64,000 nucleotides of DNA from an uncultured Oscillospiraceae bacterium (GCA_910578575.1 CAJTQP010000003.1:5278-69277); one strand, 5' to 3'; positions 1 to 8,768 are shown, numbered from the stretch's first letter. The notes: generated by a model from the sequence alone, not told the origin. A program made the numbers and translations.

Positions 1-1827
1 AACGACGTGCTGGTAGACAAGTATATGCCCGGCACCGAGCTGGAGGTGGACGTGATCTCCGACGGTGTGGACGTCCTCATGCCCGGCATCATGGAGCACA
101 TTGAACGGGCCGGGGTCCACAGCGGCGACTCCATCGCCGTCTATCCCCCCTACAGCCTGACGGATAAGATGATGCAGGTGGTGGTGGAGTGCTCGGAAAA
201 GCTGGCATTGGCACTGGGCACCAAAGGTTTGGTGAACATCCAGTACCTGATCTACCGGGGCCAGCTCTTCGTCATTGAGGTCAACCCCAGAGCTTCCCGT
301 ACCGTCCCCTATCTGAGCAAGGTCACCGGCATCCCCATGGTGGACCTGGCCACCCGGATCATGATGGGGGCCAGCTTGAAGGAGCTGGGCTATGCCACTG
401 GCCTGTGGAAGATCCCCCCCTATTTCGCCGTGAAGGTCCCTGTGTTCTCCTTCGAGAAGCTCACCGACGCCAACTCCCTCCTGGGGCCTGAGATGAAGTC
501 CACCGGCGAGGTCTTAGGGCTGGGCCGCACTTTCAACGAGGCAATCTTCAAGGGCCTGGCCGCCGCTGGGTATCGCCATTATGCCGGCAAAGGTGTGCTC
601 ATCAGTGTGGAAAACCACGAGCTACCGGAAGTGGTGGGGCTGGCCAAAAAGTTCGACGACCTGCACATGCCCCTCTATGCCACCGCTGACACCGCCAAAG
701 CCATCGGCAGCCTAGGCATCGAAGCCCATGAGATCGGCCCCATCGTGCCTAAGTCCGAGGCTTATCAGCTGATGGAAGAGGGCAAGATCGGCCTGATCAT
801 TTACACCGGCGCCCTCTACGACGACACCATCCGGGCTTATATCGAGCTCCACCGGGAGGCCATCCGCCACAACGTGGCCTGTATCACCGCCCTGGATACC
901 GCCAACGCCATGGCGGACATGATGGCCAGCCGCTTCCACCTGAGCAACACGGAGTTGGTCAACCTGAACAACATGCGCGATGGGCGGCAGTTGATCCCCT
1001 TCGCCAAAATGCAGGGCTGCGGCAATGACTATATCTTCTTCGATAACCGCGACGGCAAGATTTCCAGCCCCGGCTCCCTGTGCATCAGCGTCTGCGACCG
1101 CCACTATGGCATCGGCGGCTACGGCATCGTCCTCATTGAGGACTCTGACGTGGCCGACGCCAAAATGCGGATGTTCAACCGGGACGGCAGCGAGGGCAAG
1201 ATGGCGGGCAACGCCATCCGCTGCGTGGGCAAGTACCTCTACGACAAGGGCATTGTCAAAAAGGAATACATGTCCATTGAGACCGCCGGGGGCATCAAGA
1301 GCCTGTTGCTCTACATCCGCAACGGTGTGGCCAACACCGTCAGCGTTGGCATGGGCAAGGCGGACCTGCTCACCAGTAGCCTGCCCACCACCCTCCCCGG
1401 TAACACCATCATCAACCGCCCTGTGGAGATTGCCGACGGCACCTATCACATCACCTGCGCCAGCATCGGCAACCCCCACTGCGTGGTGTTCTGCGACAAT
1501 CCCTTCTCCCTGGACCTGGAGACCATCGGGCCCAAGTTCGAGCACGCCGCATACTTCCCCGAACGCATCAACACGGAGTTCGTCCGCATCGTCAACGAGG
1601 ACACCCTGCGTATGCGGATCTATGAGCGGGGCAACGGTGAGACCGTGGCCAGCGGCACCGGTGCCTGTGCCGCCGTCATTGCAGCCACAGAAAACGGCTA
1701 TGTGGAAAAGGGCCGGGATATCACCGTGAAACTGGTGGGTGGCGATTTGATCGTCAACTACACTGACCACGAGGTGATCCTCACCGGTGACGCCGTCATG
1801 GTCTATGAAGGCGTTTTGGAGTACTGA
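1..1827 (+). CDS. carB: Carbamoyl-phosphate synthase large subunit (C-terminal part) fused to a DapF-like domain
   Basis: The reading frame is open at the window edge, so the N-terminus is missing. Residues 1-330 (counted from base 1) match the second ATP-grasp half and the allosteric MGS-like domain of CarB, which makes carbamoyl phosphate for arginine and pyrimidines; EVNPRASRTVPYLSK is the typical ATP-grasp segment. From about residue 331 the same frame, with no stop, continues into a complete diaminopimelate epimerase fold (KMQGCGND, FNRDGSEG, SIGNPHCVVF). Both positions that hold the two catalytic cysteines in DapF differ: MCGNG is MAGNA (Ala402) and ACGTG is ASGTG (Ser551). CarB identity is certain. 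Epimerase activity of the second domain is doubtful, and it may act on another substrate or have a structural or regulatory role. Confidence 0.9.
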   Translation, partial: NDVLVDKYMPGTELEVDVISDGVDVLMPGIMEHIERAGVHSGDSIAVYPPYSLTDKMMQVVVECSEKLALALGTKGLVNIQYLIYRGQLFVIEVNPRASRTVPYLSKVTGIPMVDLATRIMMGASLKELGYATGLWKIPPYFAVKVPVFSFEKLTDANSLLGPEMKSTGEVLGLGRTFNEAIFKGLAAAGYRHYAGKGVLISVENHELPEVVGLAKKFDDLHMPLYATADTAKAIGSLGIEAHEIGPIVPKSEAYQLMEEGKIGLIIYTGALYDDTIRAYIELHREAIRHNVACITALDTANAMADMMASRFHLSNTELVNLNNMRDGRQLIPFAKMQGCGNDYIFFDNRDGKISSPGSLCISVCDRHYGIGGYGIVLIEDSDVADAKMRMFNRDGSEGKMAGNAIRCVGKYLYDKGIVKKEYMSIETAGGIKSLLLYIRNGVANTVSVGMGKADLLTSSLPTTLPGNTIINRPVEIADGTYHITCASIGNPHCVVFCDNPFSLDLETIGPKFEHAAYFPERINTEFVRIVNEDTLRMRIYERGNGETVASGTGACAAVIAATENGYVEKGRDITVKLVGGDLIVNYTDHEVILTGDAVMVYEGVLEY

Positions 1828-1907
1828 GCCTACCCTCGTCCTGGGCCGCTGAAACCACCGCTTCCGACAGAAAATACACCATATTCTATCTTCCTTCATA
1901 AGATGTA

Positions 1908-1954
1908 CTGTCCCCGGTAAGGCAAGGTCTACCCCCTTGTCTCATCGGGGACAG
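1908..1954 (+). promoter_or_regulatory. Two-tier hairpin in the leader of the ZIP transporter gene
   Basis: The arms CTGTCCCCG (1908-1916) and CGGGGACAG (1946-1954) are perfect complements. Inside them CAAGG and CCTTG pair again, separated by asymmetric internal loops. The structure ends about 20 bases before the start codon and just before the AAGGAGG ribosome site, so it could be a cis-acting leader. I do not recognise a known riboswitch. Confidence 0.4.
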
Positions 1955-1975
1955 ATCTTTACAAGGAGGATTCCT

Positions 1976-2785
1976 ATGCTTGACAGTTTTTTCTGCCTGG
2001 CGTTTCCGCTCCAAGCACTGATTGCCACCTTGTTTACTTGGAGCATCACCGCCCTGGGTGCCTGTGTGGTCTTTTTACTCAAATCCCCCAACCGCAACGT
2101 CATGGACGCCATGCTGGGTATGGCCGGCGGCGTGATGATCGCCGCCTCCTTCTGGTCCCTGCTGGCCCCCTCCATTGAGATGTCCGAAACCCTGGGGATG
2201 AATGCCTGGATGATGGCTCTGGCGGGCTTCATCAGCGGCGGCATCCTGCTCTTTGTGGGGGACCGGGTCTTTACCCACATGAGTGAGCGGGGAAGCTTAG
2301 GCCAACAGAGCGAAAACCACGGCTTGAAGCGCTGCGCCATGCTCATCTTCTCCATCACCCTCCATAACATCCCCGAAGGTATGGCCATCGGCGTGGCCTT
2401 TGGCTCCCTGGCCTACGGTTTGGAAGGCAGCACCCCCGGCGGGGCCTGGCTGCTGGCCCTGGGCATCGGCCTGCAAAACCTCCCGGAGGGGATGGCGGTG
2501 AGTGTACCCCTGCGTCGGGAGGGCTTTTCCAGGGGAAAATCCTTCTTCTACGGCCAACTCAGCGGGGTGGTGGAGCCCATCGCCGCCGTGCTGGGTGCCC
2601 TGCTAGTCTTGAAGGTCCGCACCTGCCTCCCCTTCCTCCTGGCCTTTGCCGCCGGCGCTATGATCTACGTCGTGGTGGAGGAATTGATCCCGGAGAGCCA
2701 AACCAACGAGAACAAAGACTGGATGGCCCTCTTTACCCTGGTGGGCTTCTCCATCATGATGGTCATGGACGTCGCTTTAGGATAA
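1976..2785 (+). CDS. zupT: ZIP-family divalent metal transporter (ZupT/GufA type)
   Basis: A 269-residue, multi-spanning membrane protein of the ZIP family, which imports Zn2+ and often Fe2+ or Mn2+. The metal-pathway motifs HNIPEGMAIGVAFG in the fourth predicted helix and LQNLPEGMAVSVPLRREG in the fifth are the ZupT/GufA signatures. The ATG at 1976 is chosen because AAGGAGG sits 6 bases upstream; a longer in-frame start at 1937 lacks a ribosome site. The gene stands alone between the CarB fusion and the SSB-like gene, behind a leader hairpin. Metal specificity cannot be read from the sequence. Confidence 0.9.
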   Translation: MLDSFFCLAFPLQALIATLFTWSITALGACVVFLLKSPNRNVMDAMLGMAGGVMIAASFWSLLAPSIEMSETLGMNAWMMALAGFISGGILLFVGDRVFTHMSERGSLGQQSENHGLKRCAMLIFSITLHNIPEGMAIGVAFGSLAYGLEGSTPGGAWLLALGIGLQNLPEGMAVSVPLRREGFSRGKSFFYGQLSGVVEPIAAVLGALLVLKVRTCLPFLLAFAAGAMIYVVVEELIPESQTNENKDWMALFTLVGFSIMMVMDVALG

Positions 2786-2997
2786 AAGAAAAAGCCTCGC
2801 AGAGTTCGCGCCCCGCAGGGCGTGAAAAAATTCTAATTTGTTTTTTTGTGGTTCCGCCGCCGAAAAAACACTTCTCGGCCTGCAAGTGCGCCTCCGGCGC
2901 GCGCAGCCAGGCCGCATCCTCCCAACAAAAATGCTTGCATTTTTGTTCCCCTCAATTCATATAGTCAGACAGTCACTCACATAGGAGGCGGTCTGAC
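2786..2997 (+). other. Intergenic region with nested inverted repeats
   Basis: No gene is seen here. A GC-rich hairpin has outer arms GGCCTG/CAGGCC and inner arms GCGCC/GGCGC (about 2877-2914). It is followed by a near-perfect palindrome at 2924-2947 with arms AACAAAAATGC and GCATTTTTGTT. The end of the palindrome supplies TTGCAT, a possible -35 box, with TATAGT 19 bases later, but this promoter is weak. SD AGGAGG at 2983-2988 belongs to the next gene. Confidence 0.5.
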
Positions 2998-3630
2998 ATG
3001 GAACAAAAGGAAAACCGGGTGGTCCTGCGGGGAACCATCGCCGGCACAGCGGAATTTTCTCACCGGGTACATGGCATTGACTTCTACCGGTTCCCCCTCT
3101 CCGTCCCCCGTTTGTCTGGGCGGGAGGATCGTTTGAACATCTTGCTCTCCCGCACCCCAGAGGAGGCCCCCATTCCGCCAGAGGGGACCTACGTCCAGGT
3201 GGAGGGGGAGGTCCGGTCCTTCAACAACCGCAGCGGCGTGGGCAGCCGTCTGGTCATCACGGTGCTGGCCCGCACCCTCAGCGAGAGCCGGGAACCCCCC
3301 TGCAATCTGGTCCAGCTCCGAGGGGTGCTATGCAAACCCCCCACCCTGCGCCGCACCCCTCTGGGACGGGATATCTGCGACCTACTGTTGGCGGTGAACC
3401 GGCGCTATCGCCGGGCGGATTACTTACCCTGTATCGCCTGGGGCGGCCTGGCCATCCACTGCGGGAAACTGAACGTGGGGGACCCCCTATGGCTGGATGG
3501 ACGGCTGCAAAGCCGGACCTATCTCAAAACCATCGGGGATGTCACCCAGGAGCGGACGGCATTTGAAATTTCCATCACCAGCTTGGAGGAAACAGAGGAA
3601 CAGGAGCCAGCTCAAGCTCTTCTCGATTGA
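2998..3630 (+). CDS. SSB-like protein with two OB folds
   Basis: A 210-residue soluble protein related to single-stranded DNA-binding proteins. Two OB-fold-like halves can be seen: residues about 8-90 (VVLRGTIAGTAEF ... YVQVEGEVRSF) and 100-195 (NLVQLRGVLCKPP, then ICDLLLAVNRRYRRADYLPCIAWGGLA). The second half carries the canonical SSB strand pattern D-I-x-D-L-x-L-A-V-N-R. It lacks the long acidic disordered tail of a classical SSB and ends QALLD, so it is probably a paralogue rather than the main replication SSB. The start is set by AGGAGG 9 bases upstream. It is monocistronic, with a strong terminator directly after it. Confidence 0.75.
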   Translation: MEQKENRVVLRGTIAGTAEFSHRVHGIDFYRFPLSVPRLSGREDRLNILLSRTPEEAPIPPEGTYVQVEGEVRSFNNRSGVGSRLVITVLARTLSESREPPCNLVQLRGVLCKPPTLRRTPLGRDICDLLLAVNRRYRRADYLPCIAWGGLAIHCGKLNVGDPLWLDGRLQSRTYLKTIGDVTQERTAFEISITSLEETEEQEPAQALLD

Positions 3631-3636
3631 ACACAG

Positions 3637-3667
3637 CCGAAGGTCTAACGACCTTCGGTTTTTTCTT
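3637..3667 (+). terminator. Rho-independent terminator of the SSB-like gene
   Basis: A nine-base stem CCGAAGGTC/GACCTTCGG with a TAAC loop is followed by TTTTTTCTTTTT. Confidence 0.9.
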
Positions 3668-3751
3668 TTTGTTCATACTTTATTCACAGTTATACGCTAC
3701 ACTATTTGTACGTATTCTAACAATTTTCCCTGAACATTCGGAGGTTCCCCC

Positions 3752-5113
3752 ATGAAAAAACAAGTCCTGGCGCTCTGCCTCTCCTGTGCCCTTGCCCTAT
3801 CTATGAGCACCCCTGCCCTGGCCTTGCGGGTAAACACTGCCCCTGGCCCAAAGCCCTCCAGCAACTCCGCCAACGCCTCCACCCCCTCCGACACCGGCTC
3901 CCTGACCTTCTCTCAGATCGGCCCGCGGGTGGAGGGCAACAACCTCAATATCAAGTCCGCCAAGGAGAGCTTGGAGTCGGCCAAGGCTATGGACTGGAAT
4001 GCCGCCATCAAAGAGGTGGAAGACGCAAAGGATACCTTAGAGTTCAGCATCCTCATGATGACAAGTTCCGCGGAACAAAGCATGGCCGCCGCTGCAAAAG
4101 CCCTTGAAAACGCCATGGCGGATCTCAGCAATAACATAACCCAATTACCCCAACTGATTGCCAACCTAAGTACGGCACAGGCAATGCTGGCCTATACCAA
4201 AGCGCAAGCATCCAGCATGGAAGCTAGCCTCGAATCCTTGGACAAACAGATCGACGACTTAAAGAAACAAGAAAAAGATTACACCAAGACCTTGGAGGAA
4301 ACCACCCAACAAATCGACTTTTCCGTCAACCAGATCGTAGCAGGTGCGGAAACCCTTTACATCACCATCCTCTCCACCGAATTGCAGCGGGAGTCCCTGG
4401 TGGACACCCTGGAGAGCACCAAACGCACAGCAGCGGAAATGGAGCTGCGGTACAACCTGGGGCAGATCTCCCTCCTGACCCTCACCCAGGTGAAAAACGG
4501 GCTGGTCACTTTGGAGAGCTCCCTGGAAAGCCTGGACAACAGCATCGCCACCTTAAAGTCCTCCCTCCAATCCCTGCTGGGGGACACCCCCAATGGTGTG
4601 CTCGCTCTCACAGATACCCCCTCTGTCACCCCCGGTCAGCTCTCCATCCTCTCCTATAGCTCGGACCTGGTCAAGGCTAAGAGCAATAGCTACACCCTCT
4701 ACGCCTCCACCCGCTCTGTGGAGAAAGCCGAGGATGAGATGAACGATGCCCGCTCTGACCACGGCAAGAACAGCTACCAGTTCAAAATGGCGGAACACAG
4801 CTATCAGGCCGCGATCTACAAAGACCAAGCCGCCATTGCCGACTTTGAGCTGGCCTTCCAAAAGCTTTACCAGGCCATCCCCCCCGCCCAGACTGCCCTG
4901 GCGGTGAAGGAAAACGACCTGCTCTATGCCCAGCAGAGCTACGCCGCCGAGGAGTTGAAGTTCCAGCAAGGCAACCTCTCCCAGGCTAAGCTCCTGGAGG
5001 CCAAGGCCACCGTGGACAGTGCCCAGCGGGACGTTGCCGCCGCCCAGCTGGACCTCTTCACCGCTTATCACAACTACCGCCTGGCGGTGGAGCAGGGCTT
5101 GGTGAGTGGTTAA
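3752..5113 (+). CDS. TolC-like outer-membrane-efflux-family protein, secreted
   Basis: A 453-residue protein with a signal peptide (MKKQVLALCLSCALALSMSTPALA, about 24 residues, cut after ALA), a Pro/Ser-rich linker, and then long amphipathic helices. The helical part shows the internal duplication of the TolC fold: an ELRYNLGQISLLTLTQVKN segment near residue 230 and an ELKFQQGNLSQAKLLEAKA segment near residue 410. These are the repeat signature of outer-membrane efflux proteins. Everything else in the window indicates a single-membrane spore former, so a channel role is unclear; it may be a periplasm-like or wall-spanning helical conduit. SD GGAGG lies upstream. No pump or adaptor gene is adjacent. 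Confidence 0.75.
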   Translation: MKKQVLALCLSCALALSMSTPALALRVNTAPGPKPSSNSANASTPSDTGSLTFSQIGPRVEGNNLNIKSAKESLESAKAMDWNAAIKEVEDAKDTLEFSILMMTSSAEQSMAAAAKALENAMADLSNNITQLPQLIANLSTAQAMLAYTKAQASSMEASLESLDKQIDDLKKQEKDYTKTLEETTQQIDFSVNQIVAGAETLYITILSTELQRESLVDTLESTKRTAAEMELRYNLGQISLLTLTQVKNGLVTLESSLESLDNSIATLKSSLQSLLGDTPNGVLALTDTPSVTPGQLSILSYSSDLVKAKSNSYTLYASTRSVEKAEDEMNDARSDHGKNSYQFKMAEHSYQAAIYKDQAAIADFELAFQKLYQAIPPAQTALAVKENDLLYAQQSYAAEELKFQQGNLSQAKLLEAKATVDSAQRDVAAAQLDLFTAYHNYRLAVEQGLVSG

Positions 5114-5356
5114 AGCCCTGGGAATGTTTACAATTTCGCAATCAAATTCATAATTTAGAAACATCATTCCAATATTCTAGTCATAATTCCAGGGTAATAT
5201 ATAACCTGTAAGCAGCAGAAAACAAAAATCACTTCTGACTCTACTTACACACTCTCTTTTCTCTCTCTTTTCTCTCTTTTCAAAAGAAACGGCAGCGAAA
5301 TCATATCGCTGCCGTTTCTTTCTGTTTTATTCACATCGACTATTCAAAAATATGCG
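5114..5356 (+). other. Intergenic region downstream of the TolC-like gene
   Basis: AT-rich and pyrimidine-rich (tandem CTCTTTTC units, 5253-5280). It holds the terminator at 5284-5329 and otherwise no ORF that I can support. Confidence 0.5.
5284..5329 (+). terminator. Terminator after the TolC-like gene
   Basis: A perfect 15-base stem, AAGAAACGGCAGCGA with TCGCTGCCGTTTCTT, has a 7-base loop and is followed by TCTGTTTTATT. The CGGCAGCGA arm recurs in hairpins near 49.35 and 50.59 kb. Confidence 0.85.
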
Positions 5357-5385
5357 TTGATTTTCATGCTTTACCGTGGTAGAAT
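5357..5385 (+). promoter_or_regulatory. Sigma-A-type promoter of the acyl-CoA dehydrogenase gene
   Basis: TTGATT, 17 bases, TAGAAT. It leaves a leader of about 120 bases before the ATG at 5514. Confidence 0.7.
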
Positions 5386-5513
5386 AAAGTCAGATTGTGT
5401 GCATTGCATACAAAATTTGTTCTTGACCGGAACCAGCTGCCGCACAAAATTCCCAATGACGGCTTTCCAGTTCAAGCAGGTTACTTCTTACCACTGAAGA
5501 AGGAGAAAAAGTT

Positions 5514-6656
5514 ATGAATTTTGAACTCAATGAACAGCAGCTATCCATTCAGAAACTGGCACGGGATTTCACCGAAAAGCGCGTCGCCCCCGGTGTCCTG
5601 GAGCGGGATGAGTCCCGTGTTTACGACCTCTCCCTCTACAAGGAGATGTCCGAGATGGGCTTCATCGGCCTGCCCTATGCCAAGGAATACGGCGGCCAGG
5701 GTCTGGGCTACATGGAGTATGCCCTGGCCGTGGAGGAGATTTCCAAGGTCGACCCCTCCCTCTCCGTCTCCTACTCCGTCTCCACCTCTCTGTACGGCGG
5801 CAGCCTGTACTTCTCCGAGGCCACAGACGAGCAGCTCAAGCGCTTCATGCCCCCTGTCATCCATGACGGCCACTTTGGTTCCTTTGGCCTCACGGAGCCC
5901 GGCGCAGGTTCCGACGTCAGCGGCATGAAGACCTTTGCCGAGCGGGTGGGTGACGAGTACATCATCAATGGCGACAAGTGCTTCATCACCAACGGTCCCC
6001 TCTCTGACTATTTCGCCGTGTACGCCATCACCGACCGGGAGGCGGGTGCCAAGAGCATGGCCACCTTCGTGGTGGAGCGCAACACCCCCGGCTTCACCAT
6101 CGGTGAGCGCCACAACACCATGGGTATCCGCAGCGCCATGGTCAGTGAGCTGCACTTCCAAGACGTACATATCCCTGCCGCCAACATGATCACTCCGCCG
6201 GGCAAGGGCTTCCCTGCCGCCCTCAAGACCCTGGATGGCGGCCGTATCGGCATTGCCTCCCAGGCTTTGGGCATCGCTGAGGGCGCTTTTGAGATCGCCC
6301 GGAAGTATATGATGATGCGTGAGCAGTTCAAAAAGCCCCTCTATAAGAACCAGCACCTGTCCTTCCGCATGGTGGACCTGGCCAACCAGATCGAGATGGC
6401 CAAGTACATGGTCTACAAAGCCGCCTGCGACAAGGACGGCCACAAGCCCTTCTCCGAGTCCGCCGCCAAGGCCAAGCTCATCGCCGCCGAGACGGCCATG
6501 AAGGTCACCACCGACGCTGTTCAAATGATGGGCGGCAACGGTTATATGAAGGAATATCACGTGGAGCGCCTGATGCGCGACGCCAAGATCACTCAGATCT
6601 ATGAAGGTACCAGCGAGATTCAAAAAATCGTTCTCTCCAAGGGCCTCTTTGTGTAA
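5514..6656 (+). CDS. Acyl-CoA dehydrogenase (short-chain, butyryl-CoA type)
   Basis: A 380-residue, full-length FAD enzyme that oxidises acyl-CoA to enoyl-CoA, or runs in reverse in butyrate-forming clostridia with an electron-transfer flavoprotein. Signatures are LTEPGAGSDVSGMKT (flavin/substrate loop, about residue 125), QMMGGNGYMKEYHVERLMRDAKI near 340, and YEGTSEIQK, where the Glu is the catalytic base. SD AGAAGGAG lies upstream. No etfAB or crotonase gene is adjacent, and the gene has its own promoter and terminator, so it is a single-gene unit. Chain-length specificity is inferred from length and motif only. Confidence 0.92.
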   Translation: MNFELNEQQLSIQKLARDFTEKRVAPGVLERDESRVYDLSLYKEMSEMGFIGLPYAKEYGGQGLGYMEYALAVEEISKVDPSLSVSYSVSTSLYGGSLYFSEATDEQLKRFMPPVIHDGHFGSFGLTEPGAGSDVSGMKTFAERVGDEYIINGDKCFITNGPLSDYFAVYAITDREAGAKSMATFVVERNTPGFTIGERHNTMGIRSAMVSELHFQDVHIPAANMITPPGKGFPAALKTLDGGRIGIASQALGIAEGAFEIARKYMMMREQFKKPLYKNQHLSFRMVDLANQIEMAKYMVYKAACDKDGHKPFSESAAKAKLIAAETAMKVTTDAVQMMGGNGYMKEYHVERLMRDAKITQIYEGTSEIQKIVLSKGLFV

Positions 6657-6676
6657 ACCCGCTTCCAACAAGATGA

Positions 6677-6716
6677 AAAAGTGCGCTGCTGGTTTTCCGG
6701 CAGCGCACTTTTCTGT
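6677..6716 (+). terminator. Terminator of the acyl-CoA dehydrogenase gene
   Basis: Arms AAAAGTGCGCTGC and GCAGCGCACTTTT (13 bases) enclose a 10-base loop, followed by CTGTT. The A/T symmetry means it could also serve the minus-strand TRAP operon. Confidence 0.85.
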
Positions 6717-6743
6717 TCAGGTATCGTTTTTATACTTCTTCCC

Positions 6744-8732
6744 TTAGGCATCTGCCACGGGAGTGTTGTCATTGTGATTCTTCGCCGCCAGCTTACTGAG
6801 CACGCAAATCGCGGCCACAACCGCGATCCCCGTAATATCCGTTACCGTACCCGGATATACCAGGCACAGGCCACCGGCGATGATGATGATCCGTTGCCAG
6901 ACCTTTAGGTTGGAGAACACATAGCCTCGCAGGCCCGCAGCAACGCCAAACACACCCACCAGGGCGGAGATGACGGCCTGGATTGACGCAGGTATTGTAC
7001 TGTCCACAAACAGCAGCGCTGGGTTCATACCGAAGCAGTAGGGGACGATAAAGGCCGCAATGGCCAGGGTCGTCGCCGTCACTGCCGTCTTCATAGGCTT
7101 CGACTTGGCAATGGCACTGCCTGCGTAAGCGGCCAGGGCCACAGGCGGGGTGATGTCGGCCACGATGCCGAAGTAGAACACGAACATGTGGGCCGCCAGC
7201 TTTGCCATGCCCATCTGAATGAGAATGGGGGCACAGGTGGTGGCCATGATCACGTAGTTGGCCGTGGTAGGCACGCCCATGCCCAGGATGATGCAGGTCA
7301 CCATGGTCAGGAACATGGCAATGAACATATTCCCGCCGGAGAGGTTCACGATGGCGGAGATCAGCTTGTTGCCAATGCCCGTGGTGGTGATAACACAGGC
7401 GATGGTACCGGCCACCGCGCAGGCGATACCCACGGTAAGGGTGGAGCGGGCGCCGTTTTCCAAGGCGTCAAAGAACTTGTGGATATTGATCCGCGTATCC
7501 TTGGAGAAGAAGCTCACGCCGATGGCCACAGCGGTCGCTACCACAGCAGCCTGGCTCATGGTAGTCTTCATGATCAAAACCACCAGCACCACCAGGGGCA
7601 GCAGCAGATAGCCCTTGCGCAGGAACAACTTACCAAACTTGGGCAACTCCTCTCTGGACAAGCCCTTTAGGCCCATACGCTTGGCCTCCAGGTGAACAGA
7701 GATGAAGATGCCGGCAAAGTACAGCACCGCCGGGATGATCGCTCTCACGGCGATGGCGCCATAATCAACGCCCACATACTCCACCATGAGGAAGGCCGCC
7801 GCACCCATGATCGGGGGCATGATCTGCCCGCCGGTGGAGGAAGCCGCTTCCACGGCCCCGGCAAATTCCGGACGGTAGCCGTTTTTCTTCATCATAGGGA
7901 TGGTGATGGAGCCGGTGGTCACCGTGTTGCCCACGGAGGAGCCGGAGACCATGCCGCACAGGGCGGAGGAGATCACCGCCACCTTCGCCGGGCCGCCGCT
8001 GGAGCTGCCGGCGATGGAGTTGGACAGCTCTATGAAGAACTGTGAGATGCCTGTCCGCTCCAAAAATGCCCCGAAGATGACAAAGAGCACAATGAAGGTG
8101 GAGCAGGCGCGGATGGGCGTACCAATCACGCCCTCTGTGGTATAAAACAGGTTATAGATGTTGATGGCCAGGGGTTTCCCCGCAAAGCCTATCATGTAAA
8201 TGATAAACGCTGAGGAGACGATCACAATGGGGATACCCACCGACCTGCGGCAGGCCTCCAAGGTGACCACCACACCGATAATGCCAATGACGATATCCAC
8301 CATATCCAGGCGGATGGTCTTGCTGATGATGTCCTGAAGGTTAAAGACAAAATAGAAGTAGCTCCCGCCGCCTAACACTGCCAGGATCACATCATACCAG
8401 GGGATATAGTTCAACTTCTTGCGCGCACCCTTTTGGGCAGGGAACACGATGAAGGTCAAAAAGACCAACAGGCCCGTGAAGGAAGCGCGCTCGATCCTGG
8501 TCTCCCAGTCGATCCCAAAGTTCAAAAGCACACTGTAGATGGCAAAGCCAACCAGCATATACCGCACAACGTATTTCGGAATGCCATCCCATATACGGAC
8601 ATTGGATTCCCGGTCGTACTTTTCCATGACGGCTTGTACATCCGCCTCAACCGTGGATTCCTCTCCGATTTCCGTGAAGGCAAACTCCACTTCCGGGTCC
8701 TTCTTGAATGATTTCTTTCCAAACAACGGCAC
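6744..8732 (-). CDS. TRAP transporter permease, fused small and large subunits (TAXI type)
   Basis: A 662-residue integral membrane protein. The N-terminal 100 residues are cytosolic and then about four helices form the DctQ-like part. The rest is a DctM-like domain (SGSSVGNTVTTGSITIPMMKKNGY, GGQIMPPIMGAAAFLMVEY, LGMGVPTTANYVI). It moves organic acids with a sodium or proton gradient and takes substrate from a TAXI binding protein. The start is GTG at 8732, set by AAGGAGG 9 bases upstream. It is the last gene of a three-gene minus-strand operon with the binding protein and the DUF1850 lipoprotein. The substrate is not known. Confidence 0.93.
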   Translation of the reverse strand: MPLFGKKSFKKDPEVEFAFTEIGEESTVEADVQAVMEKYDRESNVRIWDGIPKYVVRYMLVGFAIYSVLLNFGIDWETRIERASFTGLLVFLTFIVFPAQKGARKKLNYIPWYDVILAVLGGGSYFYFVFNLQDIISKTIRLDMVDIVIGIIGVVVTLEACRRSVGIPIVIVSSAFIIYMIGFAGKPLAINIYNLFYTTEGVIGTPIRACSTFIVLFVIFGAFLERTGISQFFIELSNSIAGSSSGGPAKVAVISSALCGMVSGSSVGNTVTTGSITIPMMKKNGYRPEFAGAVEAASSTGGQIMPPIMGAAAFLMVEYVGVDYGAIAVRAIIPAVLYFAGIFISVHLEAKRMGLKGLSREELPKFGKLFLRKGYLLLPLVVLVVLIMKTTMSQAAVVATAVAIGVSFFSKDTRINIHKFFDALENGARSTLTVGIACAVAGTIACVITTTGIGNKLISAIVNLSGGNMFIAMFLTMVTCIILGMGVPTTANYVIMATTCAPILIQMGMAKLAAHMFVFYFGIVADITPPVALAAYAGSAIAKSKPMKTAVTATTLAIAAFIVPYCFGMNPALLFVDSTIPASIQAVISALVGVFGVAAGLRGYVFSNLKVWQRIIIIAGGLCLVYPGTVTDITGIAVVAAICVLSKLAAKNHNDNTPVADA

Positions 8733-8768
8733 GATACCTACCTCCTTTTCTCTCTCATTTGTGGTTCC

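Noticed and set aside
712..1899. Long antisense ORF (395 codons) across the CarB-DapF fusion
   Set aside because: It is the codon-position shadow of the GC-rich sense gene. Its Gly/His/Asp/Val-rich composition is typical of such shadows, and it lacks a ribosome site and known motifs.
2846..3136. Plus-strand ORF of 96 codons overlapping the SSB-like gene
   Set aside because: It runs through the palindromes and then out of frame through the SSB-like gene. There is no ribosome site and its composition is low quality.
5541..6671. Antisense ORF of 376 codons over the acyl-CoA dehydrogenase
   Set aside because: The sense frame encodes a complete, motif-rich enzyme. The antisense frame has biased His/Leu/Gly/Val composition only.
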